64,000 bases of DNA from Platanthera guangdongensis (taxonomy: Eukaryota > Streptophyta > Magnoliopsida > Asparagales > Orchidaceae), in contig CM077161.1 of assembly GCA_039583875.1 (NCBI GenBank), positions 64,113,885 through 64,177,884 on the forward strand. Reading direction: 5' to 3'. Of the stretch, positions 42,626 through 54,979 are shown piece after piece (position 1 is the first letter of the stretch; every line of letters begins with the position of its first letter). The notes below the pieces were generated by a model. The model had not been told where the DNA came from and searched no databases. It saw only the letters and a list, made by a program, of their open reading frames with translations. The position numbers and the translations under genes were made by a program.

Positions 42626-45353
42626 CTAAGGTTGCTCTGGCTCCTTCATGACAATGCCCTTGCCTGATTGAATCTTGGCTTGCGCAGGAACATCAGAGTC
42701 ATCAGCAGGCATCTTGCCCTTTAGATCTTTCTTTTTCAGCTCTTCAGCCTTATCTTTTGTCTTTCAAAATAATGTAAGGCTTTGGGAAATATTTGCTAGG
42801 CTCCTGTGCATTAGGAGGTAGCTTCCATAGTTTTTCCTTCCTTATATACTGTACAATAGCTTCTTGACTGGCTTCATGTTTTCTCTATTCTTGTTCAGAG
42901 TACCATTTGCCCCTCTCTAGGGTATTGTCCTTTGTAGCTTTCCAAGCAGTTAGTATAATATTTCTAGAAGTAGGACTCCACTGCGCAAAATCTGGCTTTA
43001 ACTCTGCCTGTTCTCTGAATCTCTTCTTGGAAAAAAGAGTTTCTTGCTCTTTCAATACTGTCTCTGGTACAGGCTTATCTACTTTCTCAAGAATAATATT
43101 TTTATTACCCACAGGAGGGCTGTACATAGATTGTACTTCTTGATGAATCATCTCAAAATCTGCTGGAGGATAGATTACTTACGCAACTTCAGCTTGCTCA
43201 CCTCCAAAAATAGCAGGGTGCACTCCATATTCAGCCACATTGTCACTATCACAAAGGGGTGGATATCCAAGTGTGGCTTTGATGCTATTGGAAATCAATT
43301 TAGCATGGTCAGATCCAGCTTTGACTAATACTCTCTCCCCCTTTATGACTTCTCTGGCAACATGATCTCTAAGGTCATCCTTTTGAAATCTTATTTGTTC
43401 ATCTAGAAAATTAACACCATCCTTATAAAATCCCTTTAACTTTAGCAGCAATCCAGAAATGGTATTTTGAGATAGTTCAATAGCTGTTTTGACAGCAATT
43501 ATGCCTTCCTGGAAGTCCTTATCAAACTTCTCCTTATCAAACTCTGGCTTGGCTTTAGTCTTATCAGCAGGCTGGGTTGTTGCAACATTTTTCAATTCTG
43601 TAACAATTGCATTATGGGATGCAGTCAGATTATCATTCATTCTCAGTTGATTTTCTAATACATAGCCTTGCTTAAGGGCTATGTCATCAACTTGTGTCTT
43701 TATCTTTTCTTGATGGGTAGCTAGGAAAACCACTGCATTACCTCCTTTGTGGAAACAATCTGTCATTTCCTTCTTATTTTGATTCACCTCAAATCTTATT
43801 GATTTTATATCTGTTGCCAAGGAGAGTTGTAGATCTTTATGTGTCTCATCCATATACTTCTCCATGGCAATCCTTTGCTCATCCAACTTCACTTGCATGG
43901 ATACTAACAAAGAATTATAATCAAATGTTGGGGCAGGCTGTGGAGCAACTGTTTGTAGTGTCTTCTTGTAGCTTTGACTCCTTCTTTTAAAGACCATGAG
44001 CTTTCTTTTCTTGGCCTGAACCTCAGCTGCATCCTCTGAATCTGAGGTACTAGCTATGTCAACCATTTACTTAGGACTTGGAGGCTATTCCTTCTCAGTC
44101 CTTGGTAGCTCCCCCTGAGTCCTTTGCTCCTCCTCAGTTTTGGTTTGCACCTTATCATTCCTTGCAGTCTCTCCCTGAGACCTTACATGCTCCCCCTCAA
44201 GGTTAGCTTGGTCCTCCTCAAGAGCAGTTTTCTCCCCCTCAAAACCAGCATGCTCCCCCTCAATATTAGCTTGCACTAAATCAGGAAACAACTCCTCTAA
44301 GGTAAACTATTGTTGAGTAGAATCTTGAGGTACTACAAACTCAGGATCATTATCAGCAGTAGATGTATCTTCCATGACAACATCTTGTGGTTGACTGTGT
44401 AGTTGTGTTGGCTGGTCAACATCAATCAAAAAATTAGGTAGTGTCTCATCTTTATCAATAAGAATTGATTGATTCACCTCTTGAATTACCTCAAGAATTG
44501 TTTGTGTAGCCATATCACTCTCCAGGTGGGTTGTCTCTTCCTTAATATGAGGCTCCCCCTGCACTTATGCTCCATCTGCAGGGTCTTATGCAGGAATCTC
44601 TTGGGCTGTAGATTTCTCAGGAACCTCATGCCTTTCCTCTCAGGCATGTCCTTAGTTAATACCCTATCCCATCTTGAGATAATCCTAATGTCCATCTTCC
44701 TCATGTGGTTAATTTTAGAACCAGCTACTTGTTCCATTACTTCTAGAATAGTTCCAGCTAAGTACAGACTCATAATTCTACCCAGATTGGGCTTCTTAAT
44801 GCTTTCTTTAATCTTCTCAAAAATAACTGCTGAGCAATCAGTGTTTAGTTTGAAGATGATCCTGGTCATTAAGCTGAACATATAAGCTGATATCCTATCA
44901 TGCCCCCTGGATTGCACAGAAACACCTTTCCTACCACTTTAGACAAGAACTATCCTTGCATATTCATGCCTTTCCTGTTAAATACTGAGCAATATTCATG
45001 GTGGAATGCAGTCCATAACATTGAAGTGCTTCCCTTAGCTTAGAAGCAGGTACATCTTCCTCTTCTTAAGTTCTTGGTAGTTGAAGAGTTTTTCTCAAGC
45101 TTTTCAAAGTAAGTTTGACTTTAGCTCCCTGAAATTTTGATTTGATCTTTAATCCAGTCGAATCTAATGTTGCAGCAACATAGAATTCTAGGATTTCCTT
45201 CTTCCAAATCTTTGTTGGTTCAGAGACTAAAAACTCCAACCCATTCTCAGTAGTTAGGGTTACAACATTCTTAATTTCTGGTTCTGCATGGTCAAATGCA
45301 TTGTGTACTAGCTCATATCCTTCATTAACATTCTCTTCAAGCTTGGGCGCCAT
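42626..45353 (-). pseudogene. CopC aORF
   Basis: Extra ORF starting MAPKLEENVNEGYELVHNAF (ATG 45353). The N-terminal domain matches CopB: STGLKIKSKFQGAKVKLTLK against KVLKSKVKGLKIKFTK, and RISAYMFSLMTRIIF against HIPSYFFDIMQAI. A Glu-rich repeat (ANIEGEHAGFEGE type, 44291-44085) follows. Next is an acidic patch beside AKKRKLMVFKRR (about 44010) and a long coiled-coil-like stretch (44066-43179). The C-terminus includes WYSEQE-stop-RKHE and KYFPKALHYFERQ, then KKKDLKGKMP and TAG at 42626. Stops and frameshifts split it into at least five pieces. No membrane segment seen. Confidence 0.75.
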
Positions 45354-45904
45354 TAGGGTTTAGAGAAATCTTGAATTTAGATGTGAGAGTTGTCGACACA
45401 AAGGTTTGTTCTCGAAACTATGGATAGCGTGTCGACAGACAATGTTGTGGACCAATTTATACCTTTCTAAAAATGAAGGTGAAAAGGCACGTCAAATTCC
45501 TCTAAATGTGTCGACACTGTTGAAAAGTGTCGACACTGACTACTTAAGTCTCGACAACGGTGTTGACTGCTATGTGTCGAAACCAATATAGTTGACAGAA
45601 CTTATGTGTCGACACTTATACATCTGTGCTCGACAATTAGTCGATACTCCACTCGACGAAATTTGTGTTGAACCTAAGTGTCGGCACCACTTCTGGATGT
45701 GTCGACACCTACTCTGGATGTGTCGACACTACTTCTCTGAAGTGTCGACACTGACTTTCTAGATTTGTCGACATCATTTCTCTGGAATGTCGACACCACT
45801 TCTAAGTGTCGACACGGACAACTCCTTGTGTCGATACCATTTTACTTAGCCAATTTTATTAAACTATTCTAAGTTCAACATTCCTAATTCAATTTTAAAC
45901 TTAT
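45354..45904 (-). promoter_or_regulatory. CopC pol-aORF spacer with second motif cluster
   Basis: Between 45380 and 45840 there are about seven GTGTCGACAC-type words plus near-matches, the same word as in this element's LTR. GGTATAAATTGG lies at 45450-45461, about 100 bp before the aORF ATG, as a candidate internal TATA box. Confidence 0.72.
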
Positions 45905-48900
45905 TGAATTTAATTTCATCTAGAGCCTTAGTAAACATATCAGCAATTTGATAATCAGTTTTAACAAATTTAGTGAAATGTCCTCTTTCTCTACATATTC
46001 TCTAAGAAAATGGTATCTAATTTCTATATGCTTAGTCCTACTATGTGAGACAGGATTATTAGCTATAGAAATTGCACTTGTAGAATCATAAAGCAAAGGT
46101 GTTCTACTTACTTGAATACCATAGTCTTCTAGGTGGTGTTGAATCCATAACAGCTGTGCACAGCAAGTTCCTGCTGCCACATATTCAGACTCAGCAGTGG
46201 ATATTGCCATACAAGTCTGCTTCTTACTGCTCCAAGACACTAGTATTCCACCTAGAAATTGACAGGTGCCTGTAGTACTTTTTCTATCTTCCTTGCAACT
46301 TGCAAAATCTGCATCTGAATAGCCTGTCAGTAGAAACTCTCCATTCCTAGGGTACCAAAGGACTAGATTAAGTGTGCCCTTAAGATATCTCAAGATGCTT
46401 TTCACTACAGTCAGATGAGATTATTTAGGGCATGATTGGTACCTAGCACAAACACATGTAGCATACATGATATCTGGTCTACTTGCAGTCATATATAGAA
46501 GGGAGCCAACTATCCCTCTATACAAAGTTTCATCTACAGATTTCCCTGCATCATCTTTGCTAAGAGACACACTTGACCCCATAGGAGTTCTCATGGTAGT
46601 GGATGATTCCATACCATACTTTTTAATTAACTCTAGGGTGAACTTGGACTGAGTTATGGACAAAGCCATCTTCAGTCTGTCTTACTTGGAGACCTAAGAA
46701 GAACTTAAGTTCTCCCATACTGCTCATTTCAAATTTTCCTTGCATTAGTTTTACAAACTTTCTACAAAGATTACTTTCAGTAGACCCAAATATTATGTCA
46801 TCAACATATATTTGAACTAGAATAATCTTTCCTTTAGATTCCCTAAGGAATAGAGTCTTGTCTATTTTCCCCCTTAAGAATTTCTTCTCAATGAAGAAAC
46901 TAGACAGGGTTTCATACCAAGCCCTTGGGGCTTGTTTCAACCCATACAAAGCTTTTCTAAGTCTATAAACATAATTAGGTTTGAGAGGATCAACAAAACC
47001 CGAGGGCTGCTAAACATAGAATTCTTCCTTTAAATTTCCATTTAGGAATGCTGATTTTACATCCATTTGGAATACCTTGAAACCTTGATATGTTTCATAA
47101 GCAAGGAACATCCTAATTGCTTCCAGTCTTGCTACTGGGGCAAAGGTTTGATCAAAGTTAATACCTTCTTCCTGCCTATATCCTTTTGCAACAAGTCTTG
47201 CTTTATTCTTCACAATGATCCCATTCTCATCCAATTTGTTCCTAAAGATCCACTTTATTCCAATGATGTTGTGGTCTTTTGGTTTAGGAACTAACTTCCA
47301 GACCTTGAATCTTCTGAACTGATTCAGCTCCTCTTGCATGACATCAATCCAATGTGGGTCTAGAACAGCTTCTTCAAATTTCTTGGGTTCTACTTGTGAT
47401 AGAAAGCTAGAGCATAGAACTGTATTCAGATTCCTGCTCCTTGTTTGTACTCCTTGTCTTGGATCACCAATTATCTGATTTGCTGGATGATCCTTTAAGT
47501 GTCTATTAGCTGGAGGTAGTCTATCATCAGGTTGAACACCTTCAGGCTCTTTATTAAGCTACACCTCTTGGTTTTCTTCAGCATCTGGAGAGTCTTGTAC
47601 TCCCCCTGGACAGTAGCCAGCATTTTCCACTTCGTGATTTGCAGTAGAATCTTTTGTAATGGTAAGCTTGTCCATTCTCTCATTTATACCTGTAGAACTG
47701 CAAGCAGTACTTGGCAACTCACAGTTAATCAGTCTTGTTTCATCAAAGACTACATGTACAGACTCTTCTACAACTTGCGTAATCAAGTTATAGACTCTAT
47801 AAGCCTTACTATTGTTGCTTTACCCAACAAAGATCTCATCTTGGGATTTGACAGCAAACTTAGTTAGATAAGACTTGCCATTGTTAAGCATATAACATTT
47901 ACAACCAAAGATCCTAAAATAAGATAAGTTTGGTTTTCTGCCCTTCACAATCTCATAGGGAGTCTTTTTGTGGCTCTTGGTGATAGCAGCCCTATTAATC
48001 ACATGACATGCAGTGTTTACTGCCTCAACACAGAAATATTCTGGGAGAGAAGTGTCACTCAATAGAGTTCTACCAGCCTCTATCAATGTTCTATTCTTCC
48101 TATCAGCAATACCATTTTGCTGTGGTGTTCTAGGTGAGGAAAATTCTTGAAAAATCCCAAATTCTTCACACAGTCTTGTCATACTTTCAGACTGAAATTC
48201 AGTGCCATGGTCACTTCTGATTTTAACCACAGTACTGTCCAACTCATTCTGAATTTGTTTAACAAAACTATATAAGACACTTGGGGTTTCAGATTTTTGT
48301 CTTAGAAAGAACACCCAGGAATATCCAGTATAGTCATCTACCACCACAAAAGTGTAGACCTTCCTACCTAGACTATGAACTAGCATAGGACCAAATAAAT
48401 CCATATACAAGAGGTATAAACACCTCACTGAATCCTTGTTTTCAAGGCTATGAAATGTGGATTTAGTCTGCTTGCCTTTTTGACAAGCTGAGCATATCCC
48501 ATCCTTTATACACTTAACTTGAGGACCATTCCTCACTAACTCTTTACTAAAGAGTTGGCCAATAGTATTATAGTTAAGATGGGTCAGCCTCTTGTGCCAT
48601 TTAACACAATGAGAGACTCTCTCATCAGCTACAAGATAAATAGGAGAAACATTGTTATCACACACAAAGTTAAGACAGTAAACATTTCTCTTCCTATATC
48701 CTGTCAATATGGCCTTTTGATCACTTGACCTTTTGATATGACATCCATTCTTAATAAATGAAATGTCATATCCTAAATCACTCAACTGACTTATGCTTAT
48801 TAGGTTGTGTTTCAAACCCTTCATATAGGCCACTTGAGAGATAGTAATCTGGTTATTAGAAATGTTACCAAATCCTTTGATGATTCCTTTTTTTGATCCA

Positions 48901-49031
48901 CCAAAGGTTACTTTAGGGCCATTCATGATAGGTGTGTAGTCCTTCAGCAACCCCCTTGTTCCATTCATGTGCCTGGAACATCCACTGTCCAAGTACCATA
49001 AAGGGGCATGACCACTTGGACTCACCTGCAA
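45905..49031 (-). pseudogene. pol: CopC Pol (protease, integrase, RT, RNase H)
   Basis: The first 403 codons (49031-47820) are open. Protease has WYLDSGCSRHMNG. The pre-integrase region keeps the Trp (KWHKRLTHLN) that is a stop in CopA and CopB. The integrase core has YMDLFGPM, RSDHGTEF and SSPRTPQQNGIADRKNRT. A stop at 47820 and frameshifts near 47560 follow. RT runs 47339-46623 with [14 protein letters not shown] [25 protein letters not shown] and an intact IYVDDIIFG. It is frameshifted near 46660. RNase H (46405-45950) has SDADFASCKEDRKSTTGTC and TAESEYVAAG and loses its C-terminus by frameshift. Confidence 0.9.
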
Positions 49032-51068
49032 TAAAGACTACTTAACCTTAGAACCCAAATAGGTTTTGGGTCCTTGGTTGATGTTAGTCTGAAATTTGAC
49101 AAATCTGCTTGTAGATCTTCTAGCAGACAGATTGCTACTCTCCTTGACACTGGAATTGTGCCAATAATCTAAGGCAAAGTGGCCTACCTTGCCACAACAG
49201 CATCACTCAAACTTGTTATACCTTTGTTTAGGTATAACCCTAGCTGAATTGTCTACAGCAGGCTTCTTGTTTTGTGTTGGGGCTTTGCCTTTAGATTTGG
49301 ACTTAGCAGTCCATGCAGTTTTCTTAAACCCTAATCTAGCCTTACCCTTTTGTGACACAAAGTCATCTATTAAGGGTAATACATATTTTGGCTTAGAAAA
49401 ACTACCCACAATCTCTTTATCTTTCTGATGTCTAACCTCCAGATTTCTAATCTGATCATTCTTGAATGTGATTGTGCCCATTTTAATAACAGTTATGTTT
49501 TTCAATCTGGTAATCTCATTCAGTTTTTGATCCAGCAACTTCTCTGTATCTAATACAGCCATCTTAAGATCTGTAATCTCCTTAGCCTGAGATTTGTCCA
49601 GGTTTTTGCTCTTCTTAAGTGCCTGCAATAGATCTCTATATTCATCTATCAGCTGATGAATTTCACCTTCAGACTTAGACCCATCCACATCACTTGATGC
49701 AAATGTTGCTGACTCTGACTCAATACTGCAATCTGAAAGAAATTGTACCATACTAGGACTAGGCTGATCCTGACACTTGTCTTCTTCTGACACAACCATC
49801 AGTCCCTTGCACTGATGGTCTTCTTGTTCATATATAGAGTTTAGCACCTGGATAAACTCTTCTTCTTCATCTACTGCATATAGACCAATGTAGGCCTTAG
49901 CTTCAGATTCTGACTCTGAAGTAGATTGGTCTGACAAGGTCTTCTCCTTCTTAGCAACAAAGGATTTCTCCTTCTTGCTTTGGTGTTCACTCTTCTTCTT
50001 ATCTGCAGTCTCTTTTCTTTTATCCGGACACTCGGCCACAATATGTTTAGTCCTATTATAGTATTAGCAAACAATCTTGAATTTTGTAGATTTGCTTGGC
50101 TTAGACCTGCTCCTTTCCTTCCTGGATGACTTCCTCTTTTGATAATACTCATCCTTAGGCTGAGATGTGGAAGGCTAGGACTTCCACTGCTTCTTATTTA
50201 GGAATCTCTGAAACTGTCTTATAAATGCTGCAAAATCTTCATTTGAGTCAATGCTATTTGAATTCTGGTTGTCTGAATTATCTAAAGCAGTTTCAACAAC
50301 AATATTAGGAGGTGATGGAGACATCCTCCTATTTTTCTTAGTTGCTTCAACCTTGAAGGCCACAGACTTTTCTTTATGCTCACCTTTTGCACTTTTCTCT
50401 TCCTCTTTCCTTGTCATTAGCTGCATCTCATATGACAGTAGTTTTCCAAACAAGGTTGGTGGAGAGATATCTGCAAGTTTGGCCACTTCCCTAATGTCAC
50501 AAATCTTAGTGTTCCAATCCTTTGTCAAGGATCTTAGGAATTTATCATTCAGTTCATATGTACTGAATATTCTACCATATGACATCAGCTCATTTACAAT
50601 CATATAGAACTTTTTATAGCACTCAGTTATACAGTCAGACTTTCCTTGTCTGAAACTTTCATATTCCTGGTTCAGCATAGGTTTTCTATCTTGTCTTACT
50701 TCTTCGGAACCCTCCATGTAGACTATTAAAGTATCCCATATTTCCTTAGAGGTCTTGCAGTGAATCAAATTTTGAAAGGTTGCATCATGTATGACACTAA
50801 TTATGATATTCTGGGTTCTCTTATCCATAGTTGCCAAGATGATCTCATCCTTGGTCATGTCAGAATAATCCTTGGGAATTCTTTGGTTTGCATCCAGAAT
50901 TGAAATCTTCATTGGGATATAAGGACCTTCCTTGACTGTAATATAGATCCTTGGATCAGAAGCCTCCATAAACAGCCTGACCCTTTCTTTCCAGATGCCA
51001 AATATCTCCTTTCTGCATAAGGGTAGATTCATTGAACCTAGTTCCTTATGATTTTCTCCTGAACCCAT
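49032..51068 (-). pseudogene. gag: CopC gag
   Basis: Starts MGSGENHKELGSMNLPLC (ATG 51068). The N-terminal capsid-like region is open for 297 codons (FGIWKERVRLFMEASDPRIY; YELNDKFLRSLTKDW). A stop follows at 50175. Zinc knuckle 1 is destroyed by an in-frame TAA and a Cys-to-Tyr change near 50060. The acidic and coiled-coil-like part (50039-49203) is open. The second knuckle is near 49200. The gag-pol junction reads TAG TCT TTA TTG CAG. Confidence 0.87.
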
Positions 51069-51132
51069 TTTCTTGATTCTTGAATCTGCCTTATGGATCT
51101 CACTCTGACTGTTAAGTCCTTCTTTGAGGAAC

Positions 51133-51147
51133 CTCCCTTTGATACTA
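51133..51147 (-). promoter_or_regulatory. CopC primer-binding site, degenerate
   Basis: TAGTATCAAAGGG on the minus strand, next to the LTR end, compared with TGGTATCAGAGC in CopA. Confidence 0.65.
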
Positions 51148-51149
51148 CT

Positions 51150-52896
51150 TGAAAGAATTAGTTCCTAACCACCTAGAGGGGGGGGGGGGGTGAATAGGTG
51201 TAATTCCTGTTTTTCTTTTAAGGTAGAAAAGTTGTTCAGTTAACTAATAATAAACTGCATATTCTACTGCTAACACGGCACAGCAATCACAGTAACAATC
51301 AATCACAGAGTGCACACAATTTTTATAGTGGTTCCCCATGGTTTGGGTACATCCACTTTCCCCCTTCGCCTATCTAGCAGTGTACTAGATTCGGCCAAAC
51401 TTCTGCACTTCACCTCAGATCCTCAGATCTTACAACTCAGAACCCCAAACAAAGCTTCTACAACTCAGGAAAATTGCCCTACCTCAGCCTTCAACAATGC
51501 CTACACTCAGAGATCACAATCTCCTACAACTCAGGCTCACAACCCTACCTCAGCCTTCAACAAGGCCTACCACTCAGAGAATTTACTCTCCTACACTCAG
51601 CCTTTATAAAACAGGCTTACAATCTCAGATCTATAAAGATTCTACAAAAAATTGATTTAACAAAGTAAATAACCACCACCCTTATAGAGAGAGAAGGGAT
51701 GGATGGCTTCTTGATGAGTTCTTGGAAGAACTTGATGGCAGAGATCAACCTCTCTTAGCTTTCTTCAAAGCTTCTTGAATCTGAACACAGTAGGGTTGAA
51801 CTCTTGAGAAGTTTGATCTTCAATCAGCTTCTGACTTGAGATTCAGATCTCAATCTGAATCTTTCTTGTCAGCCTGGTTCAGCAACTGCACTTCTTAGAT
51901 GGAGCTCTCTCTCTCTCTCCAACTTCTTAGATTTTCTGTCGAAGGTCTTCTTCTTTTTGTGTTGATAGATATCTGTGTAGATTCTTCAATCTTAATTGTA
52001 ATTACTTTCTTCTGTTTAAGGAGAAAGCCTTTATATAGTCTTCCTCCATGGTAACCGGCTGAACCGGTTTCTAACAACCTTCTGACAACTCTGATAGTAG
52101 TAGTTGACCGGTTAGAAATGGCAACTGTCAAGTCATCCAGTCACTTCTTGAAAATACTGTCTCTGTCTGAAAGTGTCGAGACTGAACTTCATTATGTGTC
52201 GACACAAGTAGACTAAGTGTCTACACAAGTGGACTAAGTGTCGACACATGCCTTGGTGGTGTCGACATAACTCCTTTTGTTGTTGTAACAGCTTCTTGAC
52301 ACTGCTTCTTTAGAATGTGTCGACACTGATTCTGTGTGTCGACACAAGCCTTCTTTTCTTTAACTTTGTTGAAACTTGCTGTGTTTTGACATATCTCCTT
52401 TGTGTCGACACAAGTACTTCTTTACTTTAACTTTGTTGAAGCTTTGCTGAGTGTCGACACAAGTCCTGTATGTCGACACATTTGATGTCGACAAGATCTT
52501 CTGTGTGTCGACACTGCCTCTGTGTGTCGACATATTTTATGTCGACTAAGTATTCCAGTGTGTCGACACTGCCTTTTGGTATCGACACAGTTGATGTCGA
52601 CTTTGCTTCTCTGTGTGTCGACATAGCCTCTTGGTGTCGACACAGTTGATTCTGGTGTCGACTCAGCCTTTCTAAGTGTCGATACAATTAACTCCAATTG
52701 TCGACACAGCTTTTCTCTAGTGTCGACACAAGCCTTCAGAAGTGTCGACACATGGACTTAGAAATTTTTCTGCATTTCCTGCAATTACTTAACCTGCACA
52801 TATAAACTCAAAACACATTAAATACACCTTGATGTATATCATTGAGTAGGGTGAGGCTTCTTCAAATCTGGTACACATTTTCCAATGTACCCAACA
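51150..52896 (-). mobile_element. CopC 5' LTR
   Basis: 1747 bp, minus-strand start TGTTGGGTACATTGG, end CTAATTCTTTCA. The GTGTCGACAC cluster is at 52170-52755. The C-tract hairpin (51170-51200) has 13 C/G in the loop against six in the other LTR. Confidence 0.92.
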
Positions 52897-52901
52897 GCAC
52901 T
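52897..52901. repeat. Target-site duplication of CopC, right copy
   Basis: GCACT directly after CCCAACA. Confidence 0.93.
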
Positions 52902-53392
52902 CATCATAAGAAATTTGTGCATGGTTATGTAGTCATGGGCAGAGTGCTTGCCCAAAAGTACTTTTCCAACAACATCTGCTAATAACTTGTTTTCAACATA
53001 CAAGTTCTTTTTCAGCATTTTGTTAGGGTTTCCATGGGAGTGACCCATTTTAACTAGCATATCATCAAATTCAGCACTGGACAGTTCTATATCATCTTCC
53101 CATTAATAAATCCAAAAACTTCAGTTAAAATAATAGGTGTAAGAGGAACCTGTTGTCCAGATATGAAGCCAATGAGAGTTATGGAATCTGGAGAGGATAA
53201 TGAGAATACCCATTCCTTTATCTCCTGCACCGGAAGTTTAATCCTTATTGTCATGAATTTCCTTAACTATTGAGCCTCAAACAACTATAAGATGTTCTTG
53301 AAAACTTGATCATAATGGCTGAAAGAATCCATATCTATGTCGAAGCTGGCATCAAATTTCATTCTGAAAAGTGTCGCCCTCAAAATCACCAT
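52902..53392 (-). pseudogene. CopD aORF, 5' part
   Basis: ATG 53392 (MVILRATLFRMKFDASFDID) aligns with CopE SLAVMKIDTGFDVDFD. The conserved ENKLLADVVGKVLLGKHSAH and YITMHKFLMMSA run up to the CopC insertion. In-frame stops lie near 53290 and 53090. A TTGTTTTTGCAGG acceptor-like sequence precedes the ATG (53395-53410). The rest of the protein is at 40642-38387. Confidence 0.78.
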
Positions 53393-53890
53393 TGCCTGCA
53401 AAAACAAGAGATCAAGTGCAAAAGAACTGGAAAGCACGGGATGGAGTTCGATGAAAACCTAATTATAAGTTTTTAGAAGTTGAAAAGATGAACTCCGTCC
53501 GACAAAAAATAAAAACTTCGAACTGATTTTGACGAAAAATCTCATAAAGAAATAAAAGCATTGATCTAGGTTTGAAAATGGGGAAAACAATTTGTCATTC
53601 TCCGTTCGACGAAAAATTTTTTGAAACAAACTTCCTCGATCTCCGTTCGACGAAAAAAATTTCTGAAATAAATTCGTCGATCTCCATTCGACGAAAACTT
53701 CGCAAAGGAAGGTTTGCTGATCTCCGTTCGACATAAACTCCATGAAGAGTTCATAGTTCGTCGATCTCTATTCGACGAAAAATGAACAATTCGTTGACAA
53801 CAGACAGAAATCAAATTAAAGCTTCTCCATTAAACATACCTTGCTGATTTAGGAAGAACAGATGTTTCTTTTTCATCTATTGATTTGGTG
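53393..53890 (-). promoter_or_regulatory. CopD pol-aORF spacer with second motif cluster
   Basis: At about 53590-53800 the words TTCGTCGATCTCC and ATTCGACGAAAA alternate as inverted pairs, related to the TTCGTCGATCT words of this element's LTR. No gene. Confidence 0.72.
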
Positions 53891-54979
53891 AAAATGTATG
53901 GTCTTTATAAATCAGTAAATATAAAGACAAGTTTAATTTTATTTTTGTCCACACAATCTCTAATGAAATGATGTCTAATCTCCATATGCTTTGTCCTACT
54001 ATGATGCACTGGATTTTGTGCAATGGAAATTGCATTGGTATCATCACAAAAGAGAGTTGAATTATTTAAGTTGAAAGCATAATCCAGGAGTTGATTTTGA
54101 ATGCACAAAATTTGTTTACAGCAACTACCTGCTGCTATGTATTCAGCTTCAGCAGTTGATGTGGAAACAGAAGTTTGTTTTTTTGCAAAACCAGGACACA
54201 AGCCTATCACCAAGAAACTGACAAGTTCCTGATGTGCTTTTCCTGACAATTCCACATCCAGTAAAGTCAGCATCTGAGAATCTAGATAATTCAAATTCTG
54301 ACTCAGTAGAATACTAGAGTCCTAGATTTGGATAACCCTTTATATATCTTAAAATCCTTTTTAATAAAATAAAGTGTGATTCTTTAGGGTTGACTTGAAA
54401 TCTAACACAAATATAAGTAGCAAACATAAGTCTAGCCAACTAGCTGTAAGATACAATAAGGACCCAACAATAGCCCTATATGTTTTCAGATCAACTAGTT
54501 TGCCCTGTTCATCAACATCAACTACAGTATTAGGTTGCATGGTTGTTTTCTTGGCTGAAGCACCTGTCATCCCAAATCTTTTAAGTAGCTCTTTAACATA
54601 TTTAGACTGGGATATGAAGATACCATCAGGGGTTTGCAATTACTTGAAAACTAAGGAAGTAGGATAGTTCACCCATGCTACTCATTTCAAACTTTGAATG
54701 CATCAGGTCAGAAAACCTGTTGCAAAGTTTGGAATCAGTAGAGCCAAATATTATATCATCTACATATATTTGGACTAGCAAAAGTTTTGACTTACGATGT
54801 CTAATAAATAAAGTCCTATCTACAATGCCTCTAATGAACTTAAGCTATAAAAGAAAGCTAGCAAAGGTCTCATACCAAGCTCTTGGAGCTTGATTTTGAA
54901 CATAAAGAGCTTTTTGAAGCTTTAAAAACATAAGAGGGATGAGTTGAAGAGGTAAAACCTGGTGGTTGTTCAACATATA
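53891..54979 (-). pseudogene. pol: CopD Pol remnant (RT C-terminal part and RNase H)
   Basis: Begins inside RT ([17 protein letters not shown], with Gln replacing Lys). The catalytic loop [10 protein letters not shown] is near 54745-54770. Then come DGIFISQSKYVKELLKRFG, YRAIVGSLLYLTAS and RNase H with TAEAEYIAAGSCCKQ and CDDTNAISIAQNP. Frameshifts near 54890, 54640 and 54300. It stops abruptly at 54979, inside the segment before the APRAWY block, so the rest of pol has been lost. Confidence 0.85.

Larger units (their letters stand above)
40648..52896 (-). mobile_element. CopC: full-length SIRE-type Copia element with aORF
   Basis: 12.2 kb, minus strand: 5' LTR 52896-51150, degenerate primer site, gag, pol, motif-rich spacer, aORF, 3' LTR 42399-40648. 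GCACT duplications flank it, and the host aORF of CopD resumes in frame on the other side. Stops in gag, frameshifts in pol and an altered 3' LTR junction make it inactive. Confidence 0.93.
35636..54979 (-). mobile_element. CopD: SIRE-type Copia element, 5' truncated, hosting CopC and a Helitron
   Basis: Minus-strand order: pol remnant (54979-53891), motif-rich spacer, aORF 5' part (53392-52902), [CopC], aORF 3' part (40642-38387), purine tract, 3' LTR (38137-35636) with a Helitron. The aORF reads straight across the CopC insertion (MSA then LVNKK, aligning with MCVVVNKK in CopE). Gag, the N-terminal half of pol and the 5' LTR are missing beyond 54979. Confidence 0.85.

Noticed and set aside
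42626..45353. aORF as a viral envelope gene
   Set aside because: No signal peptide or membrane-spanning stretch seen; basic nuclear-type signals and acidic patches point elsewhere. Not formally excluded in other SIRE elements.
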